From: Euryarchaeota archaeon UBA558
GTDB taxonomy: Archaea; Thermoplasmatota; Poseidoniia; Poseidoniales; Thalassarchaeaceae
Assembly: GCA_002507175.1 (NCBI GenBank)
Contig: DAZE01000008.1
Coordinates: forward strand, 24,174 to 88,173
DNA length: 64,000 nucleotides
Direction: 5' to 3'
The first letter of the stretch is position 1. Every line of letters starts with the position of its first letter. The notes below the pieces were generated by a model. That model was not told the origin of the DNA, searched no databases, and worked only from the letters and a program-made list of their open reading frames with translations. Below, one piece after another: positions 8,041 through 16,423 of this stretch. The position numbers were made by a program, and so were the translations under genes.

Positions 8041-8449
8041 CCGCATACTAGATGATGATTTCTGGAGGGAAAACCTCTCTCCAATACAATACAATGTCAC
8101 ACGGCAGGGTGGAACTGAGGCGCCATTTTCTGGAAGACTTAACCTCGAGGATAGACAAGGCGACTACAAGTGCATCTGCTGTGGCGAGAAATTGTTCACG
8201 TCAGAAATGAAATTCCATTCCTCATGTGGTTGGCCGTCCTTTCACAGCGAGATACCCTCTGCAGAAATAGCCAGGATACCGGATTACAAATACGGAATGA
8301 AGAGAATTGAGGTGAAATGTAGTAATTGCGATGCTCATCTGGGACATGTCTTCAACGATGGCCCGACAGAACACGGCGGTGAAAGATACTGCATTAATTC
8401 AGCATCTATGGAATTTGTGGAGAGATGGGATAATGACAACGAAGATTAG
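8030..8449 (+). CDS. msrB: peptide-methionine (R)-S-oxide reductase
   Basis: MsrB reduces methionine-R-sulfoxide in proteins. The 139-residue chain has the zinc pairs C48/C51 and C97/C100, the segment SSCGWPSF, and the catalytic Cys C121 in RYCINSASM. It sits inside the preQ0 operon, overlapping queC by 11 bases and queD by 17, so it must be translated from the same message. A second possible ATG lies at 8021. Confidence 0.93.
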   Translation: MGTNRILDDDFWRENLSPIQYNVTRQGGTEAPFSGRLNLEDRQGDYKCICCGEKLFTSEMKFHSSCGWPSFHSEIPSAEIARIPDYKYGMKRIEVKCSNCDAHLGHVFNDGPTEHGGERYCINSASMEFVERWDNDNED

Positions 8450-8882
8450 AAGATGGATTGAGACTGATACAGGTCACAGAGTCCCCAATCACAAAAGCAA
8501 GTGCAGAAACATACACGGCCACAGATATAGGTGGGAAGTGGAATTAGAAGGGACCACAGTCACTGCTAAGGGGACATCCGATGAAGGGATGCTGATGGAC
8601 TTCTCGGATGTTAAATCTATACTAATGGAATATATCCACGATGTCGTAGACCACGCTTTCCTAGTGTACGAAGGGGATAAGGAAGTTATAGATGCACTCT
8701 CGATGATCGAAGACCAAAAGATTGTGGAGCTACCCTTCATTCCTACTGCGGAAAACCTAGCCAAATGGGCATATTACACAGTCGAGCCGCACATGAAATC
8801 AGCATACGGAAATCAGATTAGAGTGCGGTGTTTTCATGTGAGAGAGACACCGAAATCCTGGGCCTCTTTTGAGCCCAGATGA
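8433..8882 (+). CDS. queD: 6-carboxy-5,6,7,8-tetrahydropterin synthase
   Basis: QueD makes 6-carboxy-tetrahydropterin from dihydroneopterin triphosphate, between FolE and QueE. The 149-residue protein has the zinc histidines H15, H28 and H30 (GHRVP and IHGH), the catalytic Cys C24 (KSKCRN), VDHAFL, the PTAENLAKW segment and VRETPKSW near the C-terminus. The ATG at 8433 overlaps the msrB end. Its 3' end overlaps the convergent SprT-like gene by 49 bases. Confidence 0.9.
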   Translation: MTTKIRRWIETDTGHRVPNHKSKCRNIHGHRYRWEVELEGTTVTAKGTSDEGMLMDFSDVKSILMEYIHDVVDHAFLVYEGDKEVIDALSMIEDQKIVELPFIPTAENLAKWAYYTVEPHMKSAYGNQIRVRCFHVRETPKSWASFEPR

Positions 8883-9370
8883 TTTGGGACGTCTATCAGA
8901 ACGGACATGCATTTCCCACAGAGGTATCTACCATTACACCTGACCGTTCGAAGAGAATAAAAATCGCACTTTCGACATCTCCAAATCCATTTTCCATTTC
9001 TCTTCAATAGGTAAAGATAGAATCTCTTACCGAGATCCCTATCATCGGAATTAGGCCATTTAGAATCAAGAGCCCTAAAACTCGGGCCGTGGTTAGAAAA
9101 TCCCAATGCGTGTATGTACTCGTGGAAGAGTAAATATCTAGCATAATTTTCCCACCTTTTAGATAACACAAAAGGGTGTAAATCTATTCTATTGACATCA
9201 ATTGGCCCCCTCCTCTGCTCCTTTCTTACACCCTTTTTGTATCTGCAAACAGCATGTTTCCTTGTGGAATCTGATCGCAAGCTGCCCATATTGATAGAGG
9301 CGAGATCACTTAGATCGAATTTATTGAATTCCTCGATATCACTCATAATATCGATTACAGATTTGGACAC
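8834..9370 (-). CDS. SprT-like zinc metallopeptidase
   Basis: The protein has the metal motif HExxH (H83-E84-x-x-H87, in FHEYIHALG) with a further His at 94. A C-terminal zinc ribbon follows (C132/C135 and C151/C154). This is the SprT/Spartan arrangement; family members degrade DNA-protein crosslinks, but activity here is inferred. The GTG at 9370 gives 178 residues. The frame is open back to the trmJ stop, and a CTG at 9400 would give 188 residues with a GGTGGG just upstream. The gene is at the end of the ribosomal operon. Confidence 0.7.
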   Translation of the reverse strand: MSKSVIDIMSDIEEFNKFDLSDLASINMGSLRSDSTRKHAVCRYKKGVRKEQRRGPIDVNRIDLHPFVLSKRWENYARYLLFHEYIHALGFSNHGPSFRALDSKWPNSDDRDLGKRFYLYLLKRNGKWIWRCRKCDFYSLRTVRCNGRYLCGKCMSVLIDVPNHLGSKEAQDFGVSLT

Positions 9371-9421
9371 CTCAGATATGTGGATTCCATCATCGTCCAG
9401 AACAATCCCACCATCGATAAA

Positions 9422-10168
9422 TTAGCTCGAGAAGGAATCCGCTGAAGCAGTAATTACAGCCAATATTCTGGATATTTCCTCATCTTTAGGTAATCCCCTC
9501 AAGACTATCCTATTCATCGTGTCTTCGATGCTCTTCTTTTTATGTTCTTGCAATGGAATGTTGGCAACCAGTCTGGCTACTTCCTGCCTGAACCTCGCCT
9601 TCAAATTTGGGTCCAGTCTTCGATCGCCAGTCAGATGAGAAGACGATTCCAATAGATTATACCACTCATAACAGATGATTGAAACAGCATGACTCAGATT
9701 CATGATTGGGTATCCTTCCCAAGTAGGTATTGTCACGAGTAGGTCGCAGAGTCTGAGTTCTTCGTTCAGGAGTCCCTTTCCTTCCGGGCCGAAGACCACT
9801 CCTATCCTACCATGGTCAAGAGAGAATCTCTTTGGTAGTTCATTTGGGAGAAGAAAATGTCGGTGTGCTGTCTTCTCCCCTAGCTCTCTTTTCCCAGAGG
9901 TGCCGACGGAGATGGATAAATCCAACAAGGATTCGTCTAGAGTCTTGTAATGTGATTTGGACTCTAGTATGCTCTGGGCGTGTTTGGCCCTTTTCTTCCC
10001 AACTTCGGTTATCTCTTGGAAGTCACCAACTATCCTCAGGTCAGTGATACCAAAATTCATCATACATCGTGCTACTGCCCCTATATTACCCTCATTTTGG
10101 GGCCTAACTAAGATGATGCAGATGTTGCTAGACCAATTTGGTGCTGGACCCATGCTCCTATTTCCCAT
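9422..10168 (-). CDS. trmJ: tRNA 2'-O-methyltransferase, TrmJ/SPOUT family
   Basis: Transfers methyl groups to the 2'-OH of nucleotide 32 in tRNA in characterised relatives. The 248-residue protein shows the SPOUT motifs in order: LVRPQNEGNIGAVAR near the N-terminus, VFGPEGKGL in the middle and PIMNLSHAVS, which form the knotted SAM site, followed by a helical C-terminal extension. A second ATG lies five codons in. It follows S17e on the same strand with 40 bases between them, so it is probably part of that operon. Confidence 0.88.
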   Translation of the reverse strand: MGNRSMGPAPNWSSNICIILVRPQNEGNIGAVARCMMNFGITDLRIVGDFQEITEVGKKRAKHAQSILESKSHYKTLDESLLDLSISVGTSGKRELGEKTAHRHFLLPNELPKRFSLDHGRIGVVFGPEGKGLLNEELRLCDLLVTIPTWEGYPIMNLSHAVSIICYEWYNLLESSSHLTGDRRLDPNLKARFRQEVARLVANIPLQEHKKKSIEDTMNRIVLRGLPKDEEISRILAVITASADSFSS

Positions 10169-10208
10169 GAGTTGGGATATGGGTTGATCAGATGAATGAT
10201 CCGTGTAA

Positions 10209-10400
10209 TCAATCTACTTTCCTTTGTTTGTATCGGGTAATGTAGCCGGCGATCCAATTTCTCATCTTCTTGTTATCAACATCTGTGAATCGCTCAACGA
10301 GCGTTTTATTTTCGTCGAAATCAGATGTGAATTGGTCGGGATACCTCTCTATCAACCTGAGAGCTCTAATTTTGATGAATGACGGCCTAATGTTTCCCAT
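10209..10400 (-). CDS. rps17e: small ribosomal subunit protein S17e
   Basis: A 63-residue archaeal/eukaryotic-type ribosomal protein starting MGNIRPSFIKIRAL and ending with the typical RNWIAGYITRYKQ segment. Its ATG is preceded by GGAGTGAT, a good Shine-Dalgarno match, 3-4 bases upstream. It lies 4 bases after the L31e stop. S17e next to S19e/L39e/L31e makes a translation operon. Confidence 0.93.
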   Translation of the reverse strand: MGNIRPSFIKIRALRLIERYPDQFTSDFDENKTLVERFTDVDNKKMRNWIAGYITRYKQRKVD

Positions 10401-10404
10401 GGTA

Positions 10405-10665
10405 TCACTCCGATAACTTGACCTCTATGGGGAAGCCCTCTTCCCGTGTACATACAACTCTTATCTTCCTCGGTGGCTTTTGCATCCCTCGTGCCCAGAT
10501 TGCGTGGTTTACTTCCTCATCAATCCAAATCTTCTCTTCTTCCCGAACCTTCATGTGCCTATGAACGTGTTTTTTGATCTCTGCCATGGCTCTATTCGCC
10601 CTGCGACTTCTAGGTACTGCCCAGGCCGCTCTAAGGGGGATTATCATTTCCTTAACCTCTGTCAT
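10405..10665 (-). CDS. rpl31e: large ribosomal subunit protein L31e
   Basis: An 86-residue archaeal/eukaryotic ribosomal protein with the usual LRAAWAVPRSRRANRAMAEI segment. A GTG at 10674 is also in frame, but the ATG at 10665 has GAGGTGA a few bases upstream, a strong ribosome-binding site overlapping the L39e stop. I therefore chose the ATG. It is the third gene of the S19e operon. Confidence 0.93.
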   Translation of the reverse strand: MTEVKEMIIPLRAAWAVPRSRRANRAMAEIKKHVHRHMKVREEEKIWIDEEVNHAIWARGMQKPPRKIRVVCTREEGFPIEVKLSE

Positions 10666-10670
10666 CGATC

Positions 10671-10826
10671 TCACCTCTGCAACTTTGATCTACGCCACAT
10701 GTGCCTCTTAGGATGTGTTGTCACTTTTCGGGCAGTCCTCATCATAACCCACACAGGGACCCTTCTGTTTTGATTTGTGACCTTTATGAGTCGTTTCTTT
10801 TTGGCATATGGTTTGTGTCTAGCCAT
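10671..10826 (-). CDS. rpl39e: large ribosomal subunit protein L39e
   Basis: A 51-residue, strongly basic protein with the L39e pattern: MARHKPYAKKKRLIKV, then RRVPVWVMMRTARK and the C-terminal HMWRRSKL. The frame is open upstream to 10901, but the ATG at 10826 gives the standard length. It begins 10 bases after the S19e stop and ends just before the L31e start. Confidence 0.95.
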   Translation of the reverse strand: MARHKPYAKKKRLIKVTNQNRRVPVWVMMRTARKVTTHPKRHMWRRSKLQR

Positions 10827-10836
10827 GATAAAAACC

Positions 10837-11307
10837 TCAATAATTAGCCAACTCGGGATAACGCGATTCTGCTTCGGCCCTGGACTCATGGGCAACGGCA
10901 TTGACGTATGATTGTCCTTTAGATGAGATAACCTTGCCTAGGTTCACATTTCCACCAGGAGATTTCCTAGATTCCACGAGCCCCTCAACTTCAAGCTGTT
11001 GGAGTATCGTGCGTATAATTTTCCTGGAGCCGGATGCCGCTGCGTTTGGTTTAACTCCCCTGTCTCTTGGTCCACCAAATTCGTGAGCAAGCCTATTTAC
11101 CCCGATGGGCCCCTTTATGGCCACTTTCCTTAGCACTGCCGCGCTTCTGATAGCCCACCAGTTCTCTTGAACTGGAATCCTTTCGCGATGAATCCCGGTC
11201 TTGACGAATGTGCTCCACTCAGGTTGATTGACTATGCCATCGACCTCTAATTTAGCAGACAATGACTCAATCATTAGATCTGCAGGGATGTCGTGTACGG
11301 TTGTCAT
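10837..11307 (-). CDS. rps19e: small ribosomal subunit protein S19e
   Basis: A 156-residue archaeal/eukaryotic ribosomal protein. Family hallmarks are the N-terminal TVHDIPAD, the WWAIRSAAVLRKV helix, GVNRLAHEFGG and a C-terminal winged-helix portion (IIRTILQQLEVEGLV). It is the first gene of the minus-strand operon S19e-L39e-L31e-S17e-TrmJ-SprT-like. A TATA-like ATTAAATAT lies about 35 bases upstream of its ATG, implying a very short leader. Confidence 0.95.
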   Translation of the reverse strand: MTTVHDIPADLMIESLSAKLEVDGIVNQPEWSTFVKTGIHRERIPVQENWWAIRSAAVLRKVAIKGPIGVNRLAHEFGGPRDRGVKPNAAASGSRKIIRTILQQLEVEGLVESRKSPGGNVNLGKVISSKGQSYVNAVAHESRAEAESRYPELANY

Positions 11308-11341
11308 ATCTCACACCGGGCAAGCCGCCGACTTTCCGTTC

Positions 11342-11350
11342 ATATTTAAT
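11342..11350 (-). promoter_or_regulatory. TATA-box candidate for the S19e ribosomal operon
   Basis: On the minus strand the sequence reads ATTAAATAT, a good archaeal TATA box, starting 35-43 bases upstream of the S19e ATG at 11307. Transcription starting about 25 bases downstream would leave a leader of roughly ten bases. Seen in sequence; the start site itself is inferred. Confidence 0.55.
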
Positions 11351-11438
11351 CGTGTGGACTTACGTAAACGTATAACTGCTCATAATAGCACAATCAAATA
11401 ACGAGGTTTCAAAAAAGTCACCTTATTGTAAATGAACA

Positions 11439-12242
11439 ATGAAGAAAGCCCTATCGAGGAACCCCAACATGCTAAGGACCATGGTTGGGCTGGGGCTTAC
11501 TCTGATATTATTGCTGGGATATGCCGTTTATTCAAACACAGTGGACACCGAGTATTACAGATTTGAGACCACCAATGAGGAGTCCCAATTGACCTTGACA
11601 GAATCTGACGCCGGCACTTGGTTTTCAACTACAAACTCCGCCATTTCCTGGCTGAACGTCTCCGTGGATAATCTACCAGATGGTTCGATACTGACGATCT
11701 CCTCCTCCTCTGTGCCCTACCACCACAGCGAACTTCTTGGCTCCGATAACGACGGTAGGATGTTCACCTGTAAGGATATCAATGAGGATTTTGAATTAAT
11801 CGTCGAGTCCTGCATCGTAGCCTTTACACATTCCGTCACGGAATTAAACGGTAAGATTGAATTCAAATCCATCGTCGCTGTCGACCTTCCACTTGGTGGT
11901 GTAGGATATATCGAAGCAACTGACATAGTCAATGCTAATGATGAAGTAAACCGGAAAATCATGGATGCCACGAACATTAACACTTGGACACTATCGATTC
12001 ACGTGGACGGCCAACCTCTGAACAACTCAGAGGCCCCTAAGTTGACAATAGTACAACACGAACTCATGACTATCGATGAGTTTAGACTGGACCCCGTTGT
12101 TGAGACATTGTACGGAATTGCTTCCCTAATAGGTTGCTTCACAATGATGTTGGCAGTCCCCATGATAGCTTACTTTTCAGGTGTAGCTAGACAAAAGAGG
12201 GAAGACAGGCTTAGGTCTGAGAATCCTCCGCCCATCACCTGA
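11439..12242 (+). CDS. membrane-anchored protein of unknown function
   Basis: A 267-residue protein. Residues ~12-31 form an N-terminal membrane segment (MVGLGLTLILLLGYAVYS). A beta-rich extracytoplasmic domain of about 180 residues follows, then a second membrane segment near residues 225-248 and a short charged tail. The exterior part is rich in Asn, Ser and Thr with possible N-glycosylation sites. I do not recognise the family. Its TGA abuts the stop of the convergent FMN reductase gene in the palindrome TGATCA. Confidence 0.75.
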   Translation: MKKALSRNPNMLRTMVGLGLTLILLLGYAVYSNTVDTEYYRFETTNEESQLTLTESDAGTWFSTTNSAISWLNVSVDNLPDGSILTISSSSVPYHHSELLGSDNDGRMFTCKDINEDFELIVESCIVAFTHSVTELNGKIEFKSIVAVDLPLGGVGYIEATDIVNANDEVNRKIMDATNINTWTLSIHVDGQPLNNSEAPKLTIVQHELMTIDEFRLDPVVETLYGIASLIGCFTMMLAVPMIAYFSGVARQKREDRLRSENPPPIT

Positions 12243-12770
12243 TCAACGGAGTTTGTGTGTAATATCCAAAAGCGATTCCAATACAGAATCCAACCTCTCA
12301 GAAAGATCGGAATCGGAAATCTCCCCTCCCTCCAAATGGGTTTTTCCGTGAGGGATTGCTATTTGTTCAGGTATACAAAGGGCACCCAACCACCTACATA
12401 CGTGTCTCATGTGATTCAAAGTAGAGGTATTGGATTTTCCACCTAGGAGACTTACTAGTGCGACAGGCTTACCTGCGAGCTGTTCCTTGGAAAGCCAATC
12501 CAGTTGTAACTTCATGGTACTGCTCATCGTACCATGGTATTCTGGTGAAATCAATACTAATGCATGACTCCTTGACGCCATTTCCCTCAATTGCTTAACA
12601 ACGTCCGACTCCCAACACCCTGGGGTACCGATGATCGGCGGTGCTGTGACGTCATTTCTGAAGATACTGGCTCGCATGGACCTTTTCTGAAGCCGGGCCT
12701 GAACCTCGTTCACTACAATTCCACAAGAGCCATCGATGCCGTATCCGCCACTCAAAATCATAACATCCAT
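12243..12770 (-). CDS. NAD(P)H-dependent FMN reductase
   Basis: A 175-residue flavodoxin-fold protein. The active-site segment SPEYHGTMSSTMKLQLDWLS is typical of the NADPH-dependent FMN/azo reductase family, and a GGKSNTST loop follows. Members reduce FMN or quinones with NAD(P)H; the natural substrate here is not evident. It stands alone, with no co-directional neighbour closer than the fdh-like gene. Confidence 0.85.
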   Translation of the reverse strand: MDVMILSGGYGIDGSCGIVVNEVQARLQKRSMRASIFRNDVTAPPIIGTPGCWESDVVKQLREMASRSHALVLISPEYHGTMSSTMKLQLDWLSKEQLAGKPVALVSLLGGKSNTSTLNHMRHVCRWLGALCIPEQIAIPHGKTHLEGGEISDSDLSERLDSVLESLLDITHKLR

Positions 12771-12853
12771 AGGTAGACGGTATGCATGTTGGGTTATTTT
12801 TGTTGTGCAATCTTAGACACCCTTCAAAATAGAACCCTGTCTCGGGTGGGATT

Positions 12854-14074
12854 ATGGAACCATTCGACGGATATCAACAACTTGCTGATTCGTTAGATTA
12901 CAATCCAGCTATGATAGTTAGCGAACTCCGTGCCAGAGTTCAAGAAGACCTTGCCACAAACAGCGCGGCATGGATTCTAATAGGCCAAGCATTGGTTAAA
13001 CTAGGCTTCCAAGAACAGGGTGAAGAATCCATATTATATGGCGAAGGCCTCAAACAAGAATCTGAGTATTCTGACCCCACAATGGTCGATGACGCACTAG
13101 GCATATCGAATGCGGATACGGTTCAATCGGCTTCTCAGAACAATGACCAAGTAGAAGAATCTGAGACATTCTCAACTATTACATTCGAAGATTTTTCAGA
13201 AACCAACGAACATACACTCGATCCTATTAGTTCGGACACTGAATTTCAAGAACTAACTTCAACTACCACTCTAAGGGAAGAGACAGTGGTATTGGAAACG
13301 TCAGAGGATTCCACGACTTCAATAGAGAACGACGGAGATGATCTGTCAGACTATCTTGATACTCAAAACTCAGATAAAAAAGGGGATTTTTCTGAAGATA
13401 CAGATGCGATTCTATTGATGTCAACAGGAAAGTATGAGCAAGCTATGGAGGCTTGGACCAAACTAATCAAAATAAATGAGACCAGTGGACGGTGGAACGG
13501 CCTCGCAGAATGCCTTGATGCCCTTGGTTACAGCAACAGGGCGAATAAGGCCAGAATTAGAGCTTCATCAACTCGTGATGCCCGTGAAACAGCAGCCAAG
13601 GTTGATCTGGAATCACTGGCAGAATCCGTCAGATCCAACACTACGTACTCGCCATCAAGGGTTGAGACCGTCAATGAGGGTATCGAATGGTACAACAAAG
13701 GAATATCTCTCCTAAGGGATGGTAAACCCCTTGAGGCGCTTGGGTGTTTCGAAAAAACGCTGTACACCAAGGCAGAAGATACTGTCGAATTAAGAATCAG
13801 TGCCAAGATAGGTATAGCCGATTCTTATTCAGCGCTTGACAGACACGAAGAGGCTATACGAGCATACGTGCAAATCTTCGAAACCAATCCTAACTCATTA
13901 GGCTACGCTGCAGTATACAACATGGGTAATTCGTACATACACCTAGGCAGATATGAGGATGCTATAGCGTGTTTAAACAGGTCATTGGAAATGAATCAAG
14001 AAAAAAATCACAAGAAATCTGTAAAGAACATGATCAAACAGGTCAAGGCCTTGAAGAAAGCCTCGAAGAGGTGA
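12854..14074 (+). CDS. tetratricopeptide-repeat protein
   Basis: A 406-residue soluble protein. Residues ~1-60 form a helical start, followed by a long acidic low-complexity linker (about 80-185, rich in Ser, Thr, Glu and Asp). TPR units follow: one near 190-235 (KYEQAMEAWTKLIKIN) and three from about 280 to 395 (GKPLEALGCFEKTL, RHEEAIRAYVQIFETNP, RYEDAIACLNRSLEMN). It probably acts as a protein-binding scaffold. Its 3' end overlaps the convergent molybdoenzyme gene by 32 bases. Confidence 0.85.
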   Translation: MEPFDGYQQLADSLDYNPAMIVSELRARVQEDLATNSAAWILIGQALVKLGFQEQGEESILYGEGLKQESEYSDPTMVDDALGISNADTVQSASQNNDQVEESETFSTITFEDFSETNEHTLDPISSDTEFQELTSTTTLREETVVLETSEDSTTSIENDGDDLSDYLDTQNSDKKGDFSEDTDAILLMSTGKYEQAMEAWTKLIKINETSGRWNGLAECLDALGYSNRANKARIRASSTRDARETAAKVDLESLAESVRSNTTYSPSRVETVNEGIEWYNKGISLLRDGKPLEALGCFEKTLYTKAEDTVELRISAKIGIADSYSALDRHEEAIRAYVQIFETNPNSLGYAAVYNMGNSYIHLGRYEDAIACLNRSLEMNQEKNHKKSVKNMIKQVKALKKASKR

Positions 14075-16331
14075 CCTCTACCATTACCGATTTTGAGGTT
14101 GGTGTGTTGCTGTAGTCCGCCACAGACTCGATTGGAATAAGGCGATTGGACTCGGGAAAATATGTCGCGATAGAGCCAGTTGGAATATCATATGGTAGAA
14201 CATACCAACCCTCAGATACAATTCTTCTACCCTGATGCACTGTTTGCAATCCCACATGCTCACCAGTCCTAAATCCCATCCTACTCATGTCGATCGTTGA
14301 CATCAGAACTACATTTCTTGAACCATTGATGCCCCTATATCGGTCGTTATTGCTGTAAATCGTTGTGTTAAATTGATCATGCGATCTAATTGTCATCATA
14401 ACGAATGCTCCGTTTTTGGGTTGAAATCCATCAACCTTGTGTGATGAAAATTCTGCCCTACCAGAGTTGGTGTCAAATCTTCGACTATCCCTTGGTGGGT
14501 TAGGCAACTCAAAACCAGATCCTGATTTAACCCTGGTATTATAAGCCTCAAACCCGGGCACTACCCTTTCGATGGAATCCCTAATTTTGTCAAAGTCAGA
14601 TCCGAATTCCCTCCATGGTATCGAGCCACCACGAAGCTCCTGCAACTTCGTCCCTATGGATGAGATAATTGTCGGCTCAGGCTTGATTGCCATCGTCGAC
14701 CTAATATTGTGACCTCTGGAAACGTGGACGACCCCCATTGAATTCTCTACTGTCAATAATTGGGGTCCATGGGATGTTATCTGTTGATCAGTCCTCCCTA
14801 AGCATGGGAGAATTATCCCAACGTCTCCAGTTATGAGATGGCTCCTATTCAGTTTTGTAGATATCTGGACTGTCAAGCAGCAATTCTCTAATGCATCTGC
14901 GGTGTACCCCGTGTCAGACATCGCGGATAAGAAATTACCACCCAGTGAGAGGAATATACCACCCCTCCTTTTCATTCTCATAACTGCATTCACAGAGTCA
15001 GCGCCATGTTCTGGGGAAATGTCTATTTCAAATTCCTTGGACAACTTTTCGATAAAGAAATTCCCGGGAGCATGGGTTATGCCTACTGTCCTGTCGCCCT
15101 GCACATTCGAATGCCCCCTGACGGGGCATGGACCCGAGCCTTCTCTCCCAATATCTCCTTTTAGGAGTAAAACATTCATGATTTCTCGTATGGTGTTGAC
15201 CGAATTCTTGTGTTGGGTAATTCCCATGGCCCAACACACAATTGTTCTTTGAGATCTGCAAAAATAATCAGAAATTTCGTAAATTCTATCGCGACTCTGT
15301 CCAGTTAGTTCTTCAGTCAAGTCCCAGTCTACCTCTCGAGCGATATTGGCGTAATCTAGAAAACCGGTTGTGTTCAGATTGATGAAATCTACGTCATGGA
15401 CCCCTTTGTCTAAAATTATCGATCCTATGGCTCTGAATAATGCCATATCGCCATTTATTTTAATGTCCACATGGTCATCTGAAATTGGGGTGCCGGCGCC
15501 CAACATGTCAATTGCGCTTTGCGGGTGTCGGAACCTCCTCATGCCGGTCTCCTTCAGAGGGTTGATGCTAAGGACGGATGCGCCTGATTTTTTGGCGGAC
15601 TTAAGTGCACTCAGCATTCTTGGGTGATTCGTGCCTGGATTCTGTCCCACTACCACTATGAGATCGGCCTTATCAAAATCCTCCAACCTAACAGTTCCCT
15701 TGCCAATCCCTATGGATTCATTCAACGCCACACCCGAGCTTTCATGGCACATGTTAGAGCAATCGGGCAGGTTGTTTGTACCATATTGCCGGGCCAGCAA
15801 CTGCCATAGATATGCGGCTTCGTTTGAGGCCCTGCCTGATGTGTAGAAATAAACATCATCAGGGTCCTTTTGGGCATCCAGCGTTTTTGCTATTATACCT
15901 ATGGCTCTGTCCCAGTCTAATGGGACATAATGATTCGAACCCTTTTCCAAAATCATAGGCCTAGATAGCCTTCCTTGGGAGTTTAGCCATTGATCGGATC
16001 TTCTCCCTAGAGCGTGTATGGAGTTCTCCTCCCACAATGTGTCTGGGATAGTTTTGATTGTGGCCTCGTCTGCAATGGCCTTCGCACCATTCTCGCAATA
16101 CTCGAATGGCGACCTGTGTTTAGGATCCGGCCAAGCGCAACCTGGACAGTCGAATCCATTTGTTTTGTTAGCCTTACCTAATGATACTGCGGAACCAACG
16201 AGCCCCATTTTCGAAACACCATGCCTCCATGCTGATATCACAGCGGGTATACCCCCAGCGGTCTCTTCCACAGAGGTGATTTGGGGAGTATCATGAACCG
16301 ACATTCCACTCCTAGAGACTCCACGACCCAT
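14043..16331 (-). CDS. FdhF/YdeP-like molybdopterin oxidoreductase
   Basis: A 762-residue member of the bis-molybdopterin (DMSO reductase) superfamily. The N-terminal FDCPGCAWPDP and FEYCENGAKA segments match the YdeP-type formate-dehydrogenase-alpha-like family. The likely Mo-ligating Cys is in NMCHESSGVAL. The segments VVGQNPGTNHPRML, CWAMGITQHKN and PVRGHSNVQGD are cofactor-binding landmarks. There is no Tat-like signal, so it is probably cytoplasmic. The substrate is unknown; formate is only one possibility. FdhD is encoded just upstream on the same strand, 92 bases away. Confidence 0.88.
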   Translation of the reverse strand: MGRGVSRSGMSVHDTPQITSVEETAGGIPAVISAWRHGVSKMGLVGSAVSLGKANKTNGFDCPGCAWPDPKHRSPFEYCENGAKAIADEATIKTIPDTLWEENSIHALGRRSDQWLNSQGRLSRPMILEKGSNHYVPLDWDRAIGIIAKTLDAQKDPDDVYFYTSGRASNEAAYLWQLLARQYGTNNLPDCSNMCHESSGVALNESIGIGKGTVRLEDFDKADLIVVVGQNPGTNHPRMLSALKSAKKSGASVLSINPLKETGMRRFRHPQSAIDMLGAGTPISDDHVDIKINGDMALFRAIGSIILDKGVHDVDFINLNTTGFLDYANIAREVDWDLTEELTGQSRDRIYEISDYFCRSQRTIVCWAMGITQHKNSVNTIREIMNVLLLKGDIGREGSGPCPVRGHSNVQGDRTVGITHAPGNFFIEKLSKEFEIDISPEHGADSVNAVMRMKRRGGIFLSLGGNFLSAMSDTGYTADALENCCLTVQISTKLNRSHLITGDVGIILPCLGRTDQQITSHGPQLLTVENSMGVVHVSRGHNIRSTMAIKPEPTIISSIGTKLQELRGGSIPWREFGSDFDKIRDSIERVVPGFEAYNTRVKSGSGFELPNPPRDSRRFDTNSGRAEFSSHKVDGFQPKNGAFVMMTIRSHDQFNTTIYSNNDRYRGINGSRNVVLMSTIDMSRMGFRTGEHVGLQTVHQGRRIVSEGWYVLPYDIPTGSIATYFPESNRLIPIESVADYSNTPTSKSVMVEVTSSRLSSRP

Positions 16332-16423
16332 GTACTACCATGGTCGTGGTTGACCTATAGCCCTGTTTGATAGAAACGGCTTGATTCAAAGAAAACTGGC
16401 GGTTTTGAAGATAGTCGCGGGGA

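Noticed and set aside
12514..12535. 7-base inverted repeat ATGGTAC/GTACCAT
   Set aside because: Lies in the coding sequence of the FMN reductase and is short enough to arise by chance.
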